A stretch of DNA of 64,000 nt. Origin: Hemibagrus wyckioides (lineage: Eukaryota > Chordata > Actinopteri > Siluriformes > Bagridae). The DNA is taken from the NCBI RefSeq assembly GCF_019097595.1, contig NC_080716.1, forward strand, positions 26,607,401 to 26,671,400. The letters are read 5' to 3'. Under the pieces are notes generated by a model. The model ran no database searches and had not been told where the DNA came from. It was given only the letters and a program-made list of their open reading frames with translations. The translations under genes and the position numbers were made by a program. This document shows, in pieces, positions 1 through 10,862 of this stretch; positions within the stretch are counted from its first letter, which is position 1; every line of letters begins with the position of its first letter.

Positions 1-192
1 CACCTTTGGGATGAATTAGAGCGGAGACTGAGAGCCAGGCCTTCTCGTCCAACATCAGTGTGTGACCTCACAAATGCGCTTCTGGAAGAATGGTCAAAAA
101 TTCCCATAAACACACTCCTAAACCTTGTGGACAGCCTTCCCAGAAGAGTTGAAGCTGTTACAGCTGCAAAGGGTGGACTGACGTCATATTGA
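1..192 (+). pseudogene. Tc1-type transposase, C-terminal fragment
   Basis: Frame 1 reads the last 63 residues of a Tc1 transposase and stops at TGA 190-192. The fragment opens with [19 protein letters not shown], the stretch just after the third catalytic acidic residue (the E of the IEHLWDEL box). It continues through the usual C-terminus ending PRRVEAV…AAKGG. There is no internal stop in the visible part. Whether the whole copy was intact cannot be judged, because the DDE core is outside the window. Confidence 0.85.
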
Positions 193-274
193 ACCCTATG
201 GATTAGGAATGGGATGTCACTTAAGTTCATATGCGAGTCAAGGCAGGTGAGCGAATACTTTTGGCAATATAGTG
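1..274 (+). mobile_element. 3' end of a Tc1-type DNA transposon, cut by the window edge
   Basis: This is the last 274 bp of a Tc1/mariner-superfamily element. It ends in the terminal inverted repeat (…ggcaatatagtg) and is followed by the TA target-site dinucleotide at 275-276. It matches the complete element at 14,248-15,495 with only five differences over the 274 bp when that element is reverse-complemented. The two copies therefore belong to the same young family and sit in opposite orientation. The 5' part lies outside the window. Confidence 0.93.
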
Positions 275-276
275 TA

Positions 277-1069
277 TATCATATCATATTTCATCACATC
301 ATATTAATGTTAAGTTGTTAGGAAAAAAAGCCTAAGAAAGCATGGAGTAAGTAAATATTCTCAAGGCCAATTTCTTAAAAAAAAAAAACATGTATTCAAT
401 TCATTTTATTTATAAAGCTCTTTTCACATTAGACAAAGCAGCTCTACTGAATTCAGGGTGTAGATTTAAATCCATAATTAGCAAGCTAGAGGGAATGTAT
501 AACCCTGATTGAAGAGGATGTTCAACAAATTAAGTGTCTTCTTGTGATGCAGTGATAAATCCACTTATTGTTATTTTAAGAATTCTTCAAACATCATTTT
601 TATGAGAGGCTGAATGAGGATAAATGCTAAGTCCACTTAATAAAGTTTAATAATTAATAAACATCAACATAAGGTTTTATTTTTGGTATCCATGCTATGT
701 GATCATTTACCTTCAAACGTCTTAATGAAATTGAATATTTGAGGAAGAAAGTGCAACAGCACCACCAATGGTTGTAAGAAAAACACACAGAATGGGATGA
801 AGATGCAAGCTTAGGGCTGATTTCTTTCTAGCCCTGATTATAGATTCATGCAACCTAAATGAATCAGTGACAGTCATATCAGGTGATGACACAGAGTCAC
901 ACAAACCCCTGATAGGATTATTTACTCTGTTGGCCTGATTTACTCTGGCTGTCCCTAAAATGCTTTTAAAGGAGAATTTATAAAGCACACATTATCCAGA
1001 GAATAAATGTCGTACAAAACTGTCAGGTGTTTGGGGGTTTGAGTGAAATGGTTACTACTTGCCATGTTT
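277..1069. other. AT-rich spacer, nothing recognised
   Basis: Short A runs and AT-rich sequence. No coding signal, RNA gene or named repeat is recognised. A short open frame on the minus strand (722-988) has no family resemblance. Confidence 0.6.
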
Positions 1070-1240
1070 GGGGTAGTTGTGGCTCAACAGTTGAGGCTCA
1101 GAGTTACTGATCACAAGGTAGGAGGTTCAAGCCTCAGCACAGCCGACCTGCTGCCTTTTGAACCTTGAGCAATGCCCCTAACTCTCTCTGCTCCAGGAGA
1201 ACTGTATCATGACTGACACTGTGCTCTGACCCCAGAGTAT
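1070..1240 (+). repeat. tRNA-derived SINE, degenerate
   Basis: A pol III type head is visible. An A-box-like stretch (tagttgtggctcaacagttg) is followed about 40 bp later by a B-box (ggttcaagcc). A body with 'ccttgagcaatgcccctaactctctctgctccaggagaactg' character follows, the layout of V-type fish SINEs. It has diverged well away from a functional tRNA, so I do not call a tRNA gene. Confidence 0.6.
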
Positions 1241-1567
1241 ATGCTGCAATGTATATGTGAAAAATATCTATATAAATAAATGCTGGCTTATGGTGTTGGG
1301 ACAAACCTCAGTAAAGCATTACAGTCTTGAAAAAATAGAACTAACAAATACAGCTGTGTATCTCTGTTGGTTTGGGTGTGTCTCATCATCCTATTAATAA
1401 TGTTATCAATCCTTAGATTAGATTTTAGCCACTCCCATCTAATATCACACCCAGCGGTCACCACATCTAATGGTGTGTAAGGGTAGTGACTGAGTCTTGA
1501 AGCTACAAATGTACACTGTATTAACATGTACCATATATAATGGATGGTTGATTACTTTTTTTTTCTT

Positions 1568-1571
<4 letters not shown>

Positions 1572-1602
<31 letters not shown>
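1572..1602. repeat. (GA)n microsatellite
   Basis: About 15 perfect GA units following a T run. Together with downstream sequence it creates a 127-residue open frame (1497-1880) whose first part is Arg-Glu repeats. I see no domain in it. Confidence 0.95.
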
Positions 1603-1606
<4 letters not shown>

Positions 1607-2363
1607 CACTCTGGGGCTGCTGTTATTACTGGCAAGGATAGCCCGACTCTGCAGGGTCCAGTTGGAAGAGCAGGTGGTGGATCTGCTCATTTGGGAGACA
1701 GAGCATCTCCATCAGCAGAAACTGGCCCTTTTTCACTCACCATGTCTTCCAGCGCACACTGTTCATCATGCTTACTTGCCATGGGGCCTGTTTCCTAAAA
1801 AAGTGCTGCTGTTCAAACATGACAACAGCATTTCAGCAAAAAAGAGCACAGCAGGTATAAGTGTATCCCATCTGTCCTAAAGTCACAATGGTAGTAAAGC
1901 ACTGCAGCTTTTAAGAAGTGCTGTATACAGCATGATGTCATAATTGGAATAAAATATCCAGGACATTCAGGTGAGGGGAGTAGATTTTGTCTTTGCATGG
2001 TGTTAAATGTCAGTGTCAACCCTTCAGCAGCAGGAGATGTGTTATTTATCAACACAACAATTGTAACACATCTGTTTCCTTCCCAAATGTTTTTTAAATT
2101 TTGTACATTTTCTAAATTACATGTTTTAATTCTTTTCAATCTAAGAGCACGTTTCATAACTGCTTAATCCATAGACTCCTGTTACTATAGTGCTTGTGTC
2201 ATCTTTAAGACAACAATCACATACTATCATGTAACAAAAATCAGGTTTTAAGTTTATGTTCACTGTAGAATTTAACATTTCAAGATAAATATGTATTATA
2301 AAGATAAAATATTTATCTTGAACATAAATGTGTACATAAAATGTTTGTGTGTGTGTTTTAATA
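1603..2363. other. Spacer, no recognised gene
   Basis: Moderately GC-rich at 1605-1760, then AT-rich. Two plus-strand frames are open through 1605-1800, but neither resembles a known family and there are no splice or start signals worth calling. Confidence 0.45.
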
Positions 2364-2512
2364 TGTGAATAACATTGATTATCTCATTACAATGGCACCT
2401 TTAAAGGTGTGGTATATATTAGTCATCAGTGACTTCTCAATGACGTGTTATAAGCAGGAAAAATGGAAAAGCGTAAGAATATGAGCAACTTTCTGAATAA
2501 ACAGGTGTGGCT
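2364..2512 (+). mobile_element. Tc1-like transposon relic, 5' end
   Basis: The order 'taacattgattatctcattacaatggcacct … gcaggaaaaatgg … agcgtaagaatatgagcaac' matches the beginning of a fish Tc1-like element. The same landmarks recur in the same order at 3,530-3,660. Only the 5' inverted-repeat region and the first transposase codons remain, with many substitutions. Confidence 0.65.
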
Positions 2513-3488
2513 CAGGTGTGGCTCAGACTTGATATGAATGAAAACCTGCACCCAAACCTGAATATACTGTATTTCTTTATCTTTTATATTAAATATAATG
2601 TCATTTTTTTTAATCCTTTATATTTTGCAGACGTCTGAGGATGTCTTTTCTATGCCTCTCTGTCTAAGAGGTATTTCATGTAATGGTAAGGGTTAGGGTT
2701 CGTTGTTATTGTAGAGTTTTGGGCTTTTTCAGTGTATGGATTTTCAAAAGAACAGCCAGGTCTTTCTCTTAAGTCTTAAAGAGATTCTGTGCCACAGTTA
2801 ATGTACCACTTTGTTACTCAGAAATTCCCAACCGTGTCTCTAATGAATGAGGTGTTCTTTAGAGTTCGACTGTAGTGCATGGAAGGAAAGCCTCCATGAG
2901 ATGGCACTAATTAGACCCTTAGGGAGCTGTGAAGGAACGTCCGGAAACGACTGCTCACCATTGGGCAACTTTCAGAAGAATAGGGGAGTGCTTCTTCCTT
3001 GCCTGATCCTGTTATTACTGTCACATTACCTGTGATCTTCAAGAAGTTAGCGTGAGAGCTTTGTGTTAATGACTTGGGTGTTTAAATGTAGCAGTGGATT
3101 TTAGACCTGTCTGATTTCAATGCTTGATTACAAAAGCATCTTCAGTGCAAGTTCAGTGCATATTTACTTTCAGGTTCAGTTTTACAGTTTAAAGTACTAT
3201 TTAGACTGTGCACGATTTCTAAAGATGTTAAATGTCATTGGAGGTGATCTGTAGTAATTATAATCGATTTGCATGATATATAACAGGTCTTTACCAACAT
3301 GTCAGTTTAAAAGACTATATTGTATAATACCTGCGGTTATTTTTACTGTCCATTTTTATAGACACTTTAATCCTCCTACAATCAACCGATGAAAATGACT
3401 GGCAGTATGGATTTGGAAGTTTACTAAAATCCCTAAATAAATGTATAGTTATTGTGTGAAAATATCTTGAATATTGAAAGACAAGTAA
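2513..3488. other. Spacer, nothing recognised
   Basis: A 62-codon open frame at 2847-3035 has no recognisable domain. The rest is AT-rich. A direct doubling of 'caggtgtggctc' at 2,502-2,524 is probably part of the neighbouring relic. Confidence 0.5.
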
Positions 3489-4170
3489 TCAGTGACAGAT
3501 GAAGGTGAATCAACAGGTGAATCAATGACAGGTGAAGTAAATAACACTGATTATCCCAATGTTATTTACAATGGCACCTGTCAAGGGATAGGATAAATTA
3601 GCTAGCAAGTGAACAGTCAAGGGGCAAAAGGGGCATGTGTAAGGATCTGAGCAACTTTGACAAGGTCCAAACTGTGATAGGTTGACGACTGGGTCAGAGT
3701 ATCTCCAATACAACAGGTATTGTGGGATGTTATGGTTATGCAGCAGTTAGTACAGGGTCCAATCATATCTGGAAAGGGCCAGTGTGGGGGCAGGTTTTCA
3801 TTGAAAATAAAAGTAGAAGTCACACATGACTCTACTGAATGCCAAGATTTACCAGGTGTGGCTCCTGCTTGATTTGATTGGACACACCTTGGTTAGTACC
3901 AACCAAAATGGTCCAAAAAAGAACAAATGATGAACCAGAAACAGGGTCATCAGAGCTCAAGGCCTAAGCCACCTGCCTAACAGCTCTGACCTATCAAAAC
4001 TCTGCAAGACCTCTGAAGGTGTGTTGTGCTATCTGATACCAAGAATTCACCAAGTCTTAAAGCCGATTCTTTAAATTAGTGAGTTGAGGCCTTCATGGAT
4101 CCGACCTGTTTGTCCAGTACATCTCACAGATGTTTGATTGGATTGAGGTCAGATGTCCAAATAGGGTTTG
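3489..4170. mobile_element. Rearranged Tc1-like relic
   Basis: From 3,489 to about 3,990 the plus strand carries the 5' inverted-repeat region and the N-terminal transposase reading in broken frames: codons for 'KDLSNFDK' near 3,640, 'RRLGQSISNT'-like near 3,680, and 'STNQNGPKK'-like near 3,895. From about 3,960 to 4,170 the sequence instead matches the minus-strand 3' half of the same family (compare 18,690-18,890; shared 'gatccgacctgtttgtcca' and 'tgattggattgaggtc'). The two halves therefore face each other, as after an internal inversion or a nested insertion. No frame is intact. Confidence 0.65.
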
Positions 4171-4249
4171 GATAAGTACATCGTGAATGTACTCTTCTAC
4201 TGGGCTTGGATATGTTCTACATCGGAAGGTTATTTTGTCATGTAATTTT

Positions 4250-4515
4250 ATTATCCATCCATCCATTCATTCATTCTTTAGACTGCTTATCCTACTGGGT
4301 CACAGACAGGATTTCAATCTGTCTTTCACCGGGCACACACACTTCCACATGTTGCACAATTTAGAGATGACAGTCTGCAATGCATGGACTTTGGACTGAG
4401 GAAGGAAATCAGAGTACCTGCAGGAAATCCTGAGGCTCAGAAAAAGCATGCAAGCTTGACATGCCCAGAGGGGGCAGGTGGAGATTAAACCCCCATCCCT
4501 GTAGGTGTGGGGCAA
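4250..4515 (-). repeat. Dispersed fish repeat ending in CCATCCATCC
   Basis: It starts with tandem 'atccatcc/attcattc' and continues with the reverse complement of a repeat seen on the plus strand at 42,546-42,865. Landmarks are 'gactgcttatcctactgggtcacag', 'gtacctgcaggaaatcctg' and 'acccccatccctgtaggtgtgg'. This type is very common in teleost introns and spacers. It encodes nothing. Confidence 0.55.
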
Positions 4516-4559
4516 GCATGCTAGCCATCAGACCTCTGTGCACAGACTCCACCACCACT

Positions 4560-5544
4560 ACCACTAGCACCTAATTTCATTATAACACATAAAAGCTTTA
4601 CAGATTTCCTTCTACATTTACTGTTTTTAAAAAGGCCCTTTGTGTGATTTCCATTGCTATCATCATTGTTCATTATTGTTATTATTCACAAATCAAACAA
4701 ATGATATACTCCAACAGTATAAACAATATGAAATCTGTAAATATTTTTTTTTGTAATCTTGAGCTTTTTTATTGGCCTGCATTAGAAGAACACTGCATGG
4801 GCATTTGGCTGAGAATGGAATAAACATACTCTACATTTTCCAGTCGCTGTTGTTTGCCAACTAATGATTAACAATAAATATTGAATGACCATATGATTAA
4901 AAATCAAATGGCGCTCTTCCACTTTTGCAGAGTGCTGAATGTTACAGAAACTGTTTCCAGTACCAACAGGACTTTTGATGTTGTTGTTTTCTTTTCAGAA
5001 AATCATGAAGTGACGCATGACACTGTGTACTAATACTGAGACTGAATGAGTGCATGACCACAGACAGTTGTTCCACAGATCAGTGCACAGATCCAGTGAG
5101 GTGAGGATTGTGTTTCCTGAAAGGAAATTCTGTTGACCTTCTTTGGAAATAGTTGTTTACACTGTAAAACAGGAGAGCCCTATTCAGTTTTGTGAACTTA
5201 TTTCTTCTCTTTAATGGCAATTGATATGATAAGTTTTTGATACTGACATTACGTTTAGAAATTAGTAATCCGTTGTATTGACTACTTGTGAGTTGTGAGA
5301 AGGTTTTCTTCAGATTTACAATCTACAGGAACAATTTTCTCTAACCATAAACCAAATTTTTTGTTTATTAATGTTTATTTTCACTGACCATTATTCTTTG
5401 GAATGAAAAGACTGCTGCTGTTCATTGTTCTTGGAATGAACCCTTTTGTCATTTGATAACTTTTTTTCTTTTACTGTTAATAAGATCGGGTTTATTAACA
5501 CAGTGCACAATACTTTCTCATCTGTATAAATTAATTCTGTGTTC
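4560..5544. other. AT-rich spacer, nothing recognised
   Basis: No coding potential, tRNA-like fold or named repeat recognised. Confidence 0.55.
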
Positions 5545-5760
5545 CATCAACAGGATCCTGTGATGTTGCTGCTGTGGCCTGGATTCGATACCCAGTCACA
5601 GATGGGTTAACTCTCAGTGCTGGTCCCAATCCCAGATAACTGGGAGGGTTGCATCAGGATGAGCATCCAGAGTAAAACCTGTGCTAAAAATCAAAATGTG
5701 GAGAAATGGATGATCTGCTGTGGTGACCCCGAACAGGGCGTAACAACAATGTTGAACGAA
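5545..5760 (+). repeat. Dispersed repeat, copy 1 (second copy at 36,285)
   Basis: Contains 'ctcagtgctggtcccaa', 'gggttgcatcaggatgagcatccagagtaaaac' and 'gatctgctgtggtgacccc'. The same landmarks recur, more diverged, in intron 2 of gene A at 36,285-36,485. The ending resembles the tail of a common fish SINE, but I cannot name the family. Confidence 0.55.
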
Positions 5761-5814
5761 ACCATGATTGTTATGTCAGATTTTGACAGCTTTATAATAA
5801 ATGTAATTAAAGTT

Positions 5815-6100
5815 TTTATTAAATGCTTTGCTTCGCACCACCCGAGGGTTGGGGGTTCGATTCCTGTCTCCACCCTGTGTGTGTTCTCCCCATGCTTCAG
5901 GGGCTTCCTCTGGGTAATCCAGTTTACTCCCCCAAGTCCAAAGACATGCACTGTAGGTTGACTGACATCTCTAATTTACCCGTAGTGAGTGAATGGGTGT
6001 GTGTGTGTGTGTGTAATAAGTATAATGGGTTTTTCACCTTGTCCAGTGTGTCCCCCGCCTTGTACACCCCCAGGCTCCCTGAAATATTAATTTCCTGATA
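5815..6100 (+). repeat. Dispersed fish repeat, SINE-like
   Basis: A 'ggttcgattcc' B-box-like element is followed by 'caggggcttcctctgggt…ccagtttact…agtccaaagacatgca' and 'ttgtccagtgtgtcccccgccttgta'. A (TG)n tract interrupts it. The same order of blocks occurs at 42,546-42,865 and, shortened, at 38,519-38,695. Confidence 0.6.
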
Positions 6101-6443
6101 AAAGTATATTGTTTGTAATCAAGAAATTACATCAAGCACATTTTTGGAGTTGGATGAGACATTACTAGATTATTTATTTATTTTTTTATTTTTTTTGAGT
6201 GACTACTTTTAAGCACTGGACACATGGTGGATTTAATAAAGCAAATACAATCAGCACGTTTAAACTGATGTAATTGACTTGATTAAATGTGTGAATCTGG
6301 TTAGCTATAGAAAAGTATGTGGGATATGTGGGTAGTATGTGAAGGCTAATGTTATAACATAGTGTTCTAAAATCATCTAAAAAGTCTGTATATTGCTTTA
6401 ATATGATTTTGTTCCAGATGTTTCTGCAGCTTCCACAATCACC

Positions 6444-6770
6444 TTTCAGTATAATATGATTTAGTGCCAGCAGAGAGAGCCAGTTCCCCAAAAATCCTAC
6501 TCCTACACTGTGTGTGTGTGTGTGTGTCTGTGTGTGTGTCTGTGTGTGTGTGTGTCTGTTTGGCTTATTCACTCCTGCATCCTGTGAATCATTAGAGAGC
6601 CAGTCAGTAAAAGAAGCAGTGCAAAGGTTTAACACTGCACATCATTTATGCGAATAGATGGATGGTCCATTAAACTAGCTTTAGCTCCTATTAAAAGCAT
6701 TAGTTTCTGTCATAAACAGGCTTGGCTGAGTCCACACACACACACGCGCACACACACACACACACTAGCC
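6444..6770 (+). repeat. Duplicated segment, left copy (partner at 11,905)
   Basis: This roughly 300-bp stretch and 11,905-12,195 share a colinear series of blocks: 'agagagagccagtt', a (TG)n tract, 'catcctgt(g/t)aatcat', 'agcagtgcaaagg', 'ttagctcctattaaaagc' and 'cttctgtcataaacag'. The offset is about 5.4 kb. No coding frame is conserved between the copies. It is either an old local duplication or an unnamed repeat. A (CA)n tract at 6,735-6,766 closes this copy. Confidence 0.65.
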
Positions 6771-6779
6771 ATAACAAAA

Positions 6780-7640
6780 CTACATTTAAATATAAGACAC
6801 ACTTTCAGTGTTTAATAACACAGCAGCAGTAATGGCGCTCATATCATATCCCAACCCCTCACTCCACTCTCCACTCCAATCTTTCCTTCCTCACTATTCT
6901 CACTATTTATTAAGCTTGTTTACTTCTTATGAAACACTACTCTGCAATACGCAAGCATATTTACTGTGGGTTTCAAGATGGACTCTCATCCTTCTCTCCT
7001 CAGGTTAGTGAGATAATTATTCATACTAGGGCAAGAACCTGCTGCTTCCTTCAATTTATTTTTAATAAAGGTCGAGCAAAATGATTAGAGAGGATGTTGC
7101 CGTGGGCCTAAATAAAGCTCTAGATACATAAATAATTAAGCATTAAGCTTAAGAAACATTTAAAATCTCAGTGTAAACAAACGCACATGCAAATGTAATA
7201 TGATACCTTAAAGACATGATGAGGCATGCTGTTGAGGCATTAAAACATAATTGCCATTTATCTTTTTTTTTTTCATATAACACCACATCTTGAATTGTTT
7301 ATACAGTTTGGCCAAAGGTTAGAATTTTTTTAATAGTTCATTATTAATTGTTAATGTATTCATCTACAATCTTCCTGAATGTTATTTAAACATGTATAGT
7401 ATTATCATTTTGTTTATTTATTAGAGCCACAAAGCTTTTTATTCCTGAACACATTAAGTGAGGTGATGTTTGGTTTAAATCCTTTCACTTTTAATTCTTT
7501 CAATTAAAGAAACCAGATGTTAATAACTCTAAGAATTTAAAAATAAATGTAATAACGTGTAATGTGGTGTTGTGATTTCTTTTGCTGTAAATAATTTAAA
7601 TAAATCACAAACCCTCTGGCTTTGCTTCAGGGACACTTTG
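6780..7640. other. AT-rich spacer, nothing recognised
   Basis: No gene, RNA or named repeat recognised. A (TG)n/(TATG)n tract at 7,655-7,688 marks its right border. Confidence 0.5.
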
Positions 7641-7712
7641 CCAGTGCAGCAGTGTCTGTGTGTGTGTGTATGTGTGTGTATGTGTGTGGCCTTGCAATGG
7701 ACTGGTTTACCA

Positions 7713-7838
7713 TCCAAAGTAAGTTCTCCACTCGTGTAGTGTCCAGCTGCGTTTACACTAACCCTCCTGGTGCATGTAAGTGGTGACATTTCTGACTTTC
7801 TGTGTTTTAATAATAACTAGGTTTTATTCCATTTGACA
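7713..7838 (+). pseudogene. Decayed exon 1 and 5' UTR of a desmoglein-like gene
   Basis: The sequence aligns with the 5' UTR and first coding exon of gene A (32,010-32,175). The UTR shares 'tccagctgc' and 'cactaacc' blocks. The coding part reads TFLTFCVLI followed by IT, against [11 protein letters not shown] in gene A. The initiator position (7,780-7,782) is GTG instead of ATG, the splice donor is gone, and the frame stops at TGA (7,834-7,836). Homology continues into what is intron 1 in gene A ('cttctcattt' block near 7,880). This is the remnant of a third tandem copy of the cadherin gene, about 24 kb upstream of gene A and on the same strand. It cannot encode a protein as it stands. Confidence 0.72.
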
Positions 7839-9384
7839 TGACACTAAAGACGGGGTTTAAATGTAGAAATGACAAAAGTTTTCTTCTCATTTCTGTAGGC
7901 TTGACCTTTATTTCAGTATGCTGTTGGATCACTTGGCAGTATGCTGTTAGATTGTTATTAAAAACCTTTTTGAACCCTCTCCTGAAAACAGTAAAGCTAG
8001 TTTTATATTCAGACATTATGAAAATGCACACAGTCAGCACACAAACCTGTCGTAAGACTAGCTGCCTTAAATATGACATCAAAACGAGAGTCAACTACAC
8101 CTGTTTAAACAAGCCAGAAAACAGAACGAGAGGTATATTTTCTGCCAAAACACGAGAAATTGTTTTCATAGCGCTAAAATCTCAGGGACCGTCGCTACTG
8201 TATAGTGCGGCAAGAAAAGAAAAGTTTGACATTACCCCCATAAAAGTCCAGTTTAGTCTGACCACATTTCAACTGCGGAAAGTCTTGCTTTACTAAAACG
8301 AGCAATAAAAATCGCTTTACTTGTTGTGTTACTTTATTAAAATGAACTTTTCGCCAAAGTAACTCTGGCAAAGATGGTATACCAGTTTGACCAGCTAGAC
8401 CGGTGTTTTTGCAGCTTGTAGCTAGACAGCCTTAGGAAGTATCAAAAGTGTATTATCTTTTGGAACAGTAGCTATGGAATGTAAAGCCAACATTAAAACA
8501 TTTTTAACTAAAACTAATCATTGATCTTGGGGAAAATGACATTAAATGGTAATTAGATGTTAGACATTTAAAAAATGATTACGAAATATAAACCAATTAT
8601 TTCTGAAAATATTGCTACCAAACTACGCACACCATTTGTAATTAATTATGACTGAAACATGTACACAAAAAAGACAGCATAATGATGCAACTTAACCTTC
8701 TCCAAAATACACTACAAATGCGATATTGTCTGACTGATACTGAATGCATCAGTTAATCCTGCAAAAGACATAAGGGTTAGGTTAAAGTTATTAAAGACTT
8801 CTGTTAGAATGGACTATACACTTTGGCAAGTTTATCCTTTATTGATTTTTCATGAAAGTTTTATTGGAAGTAAATACAAATGTATACAAAATGTATACAA
8901 AAATAAATACAAATGTATATTTTGTAATACAAATACAAAATAAATGGCTAAACATATTGCTCTAGCACAACTTGTGTAAAATGAAGGATCTTCTCTAGAA
9001 TATATTGCACCTCTTACTTTTCTTTTTTACTTACCTTTTCTCTTTTAATGAATTTTAATAATAATAACTTTAAAAATAATTTTAAAAAATAAGTTCTTTG
9101 AGATTACATTGCAATAACTTCTTGTTAGAAAATTAAGAATGATTTTATTTTATTTTATTTTTATTTTTTTTAAATATTTAATTATGCATTTGTTTGTTTG
9201 TTTGTTGGTTTGTTTGTTTTGCATGGTCATTCAAGTGCAAAAACACATACTTCCAAAATTCTGGAGGTTTACAGGGAGAAATACACATTTAGGGGAAAAT
9301 AAAGTTCTACAGTGCAAACAGGCTGCAGGGAATGCTGTTACCTTAAATAAAAATAACCTTTGTGGATTTAAAAGTATTCAAATC
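7839..9384 (+). other. Probable remnant of intron 1 of the decayed desmoglein copy
   Basis: The stretch lies between two blocks that match gene A (exon 1 and intron 2). Its length, about 1.6 kb between those anchors, is close to the 1.5 kb in gene A. I find no convincing counterpart of exon 2 (the RQKR exon). Open frames here (7838-8296 plus, 7807-8094 minus) have no recognised domain. AT-rich runs and a (TTTG)n tract near 9,190 fill much of it. Confidence 0.35.
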
Positions 9385-9640
9385 AAATCCATGGATAAAG
9401 TTTTGCATCCGGCTGAATGTCCTGTAGTTCTGTGGGATGGACTCATGATTTTCTAAACAGAAGTGTGAGACACTGATTTAATAGAGAACCCATTTTTTCT
9501 GAGTTTCTGCTAATTCATTAAATAAATAGTAAAACATCTGCAGCCTATAAAAGTTATCTCAGAGATATGTTTCACTCAGTTTTGCAGCAAAGTTTTGGTT
9601 GAAATATATTCGATTATTATTTTCCATACTTTTCTTTCGG
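9385..9640 (+). pseudogene. Intron 2 remnant of the decayed desmoglein copy
   Basis: The block 'tttgcatccggctgaat' near 9,404 recurs in intron 2 of gene A near 33,635. Weaker similarity follows (for example 'gttttgcagcaaagttttgg' against 'gtttcacaacaaggttttgg' near 33,885). The spacing from the exon 1 remnant matches gene A to within about 0.1 kb. Gene B lacks the block. Taken alone the block could be an unnamed repeat; the matching spacing is the argument for a gene remnant. Confidence 0.45.
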
Positions 9641-10297
9641 TTGAGGAGACTCTAAGTGTTAGAGGACATTTTGGGATGTGCTGTTATCAGTTGGTAATTA
9701 ATGAAAGGGTGTTGGTTTATTATTTTCTCAGAACAGCACATGACAAAATGATTTATTCCTTGCAGCATTTGCCAACATTTATAATTTCCCACTGATTAAA
9801 AAAATGACACAAATTACAATTTATGAATTACATTTAATGGTGTTCGGTGACCACAAAACAAGTTAGTACCTGTTTTCATTTACATTATAAAAGCCACGAT
9901 AATGACGTTTCATTAGGTTCCTTTATCATGCAACTCCTCATGTTCTGCAGTAACTGCAAAACTTCTCAGTCCTGAAGGATTTCTCTGTGCATGGTCAAAT
10001 GTACATTTTAAATTACAGCATTAACTCGGACTGTTAAAAAAAATAATAGTAAAAAAGCTCTGACACTGCTGAGTAGCATTAAATACTGAGTAAATTAATT
10101 ATTAATTTATTTATTAATTATTATTAATTAGGTTATTTAAATGTTTTCTTCTTAACATTAACTTCACATATCAACAATTACATGTCTTTTTATGTTAAAA
10201 CATGTATTTTAGTCCCTGAACACTGTGACTATATAAACGATAATTTATTAGAATGAGTGCATTAATAGAAACCTGTTAATTGCACTATAGCCAGAAC
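9641..10297. other. AT-rich spacer, nothing recognised
   Basis: No feature recognised beyond short ATTA-rich direct and inverted repeats around 10,095-10,135. Confidence 0.5.
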
Positions 10298-10862
10298 TAG
10301 AATAGAGTAGAGTAGAGTACAGTAGAATAGAGCAGAGTAGAATAGGGTTGAGTGGAGTTCAGTAGTGTATATTATATTATATTAGTGTATATAGAGTTAA
10401 GTTGAGTAGAGAAGACTAGAGTTGGGTAGAATAGATTAGAACAGAGTAGAGAATTATATAGTAGAGTAGAGTGGAATATATTTAAGTAGGGTAAAGTAGT
10501 ATGGATTAGAGTAGAGAGGAATATGTTTACATAGAGTAGAGTAGTATGGAGTTGAGTCAAGTAGACTACAGTTGAGTAAAATAGAGTAGAGTAGAATAGA
10601 GTAAAATAAAGTACAGTAGAGTAGAATATATTTAAGTAGAATACAGTAGTATTGAATAGTGTAGACTAGAGTTGGGTATTATAGAGTAAAGTAGAATAGA
10701 GTAAAATAGAGTTGAGTAGAGTAGAATACATTTTAGTAGAGTAGAGTAGAATATATTTAAGTAGAGTACAGTAGTATTGAGTAGAGTAGAGTAGAGTAGA
10801 GTAGAGTAGAGTAGAGTAGAGTAGAGTAGAGTAGAATATATTTAAGTAGAGTACATTAGTAT
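10298..10862. repeat. (GTAGA)n satellite with longer-period structure
   Basis: The core is a pentanucleotide array, perfect at about 10,779-10,834 and degenerate elsewhere. A longer block, 'gaatatatttaagtaga' followed by a 'gtacagtagtatt'-like string, interrupts the array at about 10,470, 10,625, 10,750 and 10,834. The array thus has a higher-order unit of roughly 85-155 bp. Open frames on the minus strand (Tyr/Ser/Leu-rich) are by-products of the repeat. Confidence 0.9.

Noticed and set aside
1120..1145. tRNA genes at SINE heads (also 24,610, 39,430)
   Set aside because: A and B boxes are present but no complete cloverleaf can be drawn; they are pol III promoters of SINEs.
1497..1880. 127-codon frame with Arg-Glu repeats
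   Set aside because: The N-terminal part is the (GA)n microsatellite and the remainder has no recognisable domain; an alternative frame is equally open.
7838..8296. 152-codon plus-strand frame inside the desmoglein relic
   Set aside because: Composition unremarkable but no domain, no cadherin similarity and overlapping frames on both strands; likely chance in decayed intron sequence.
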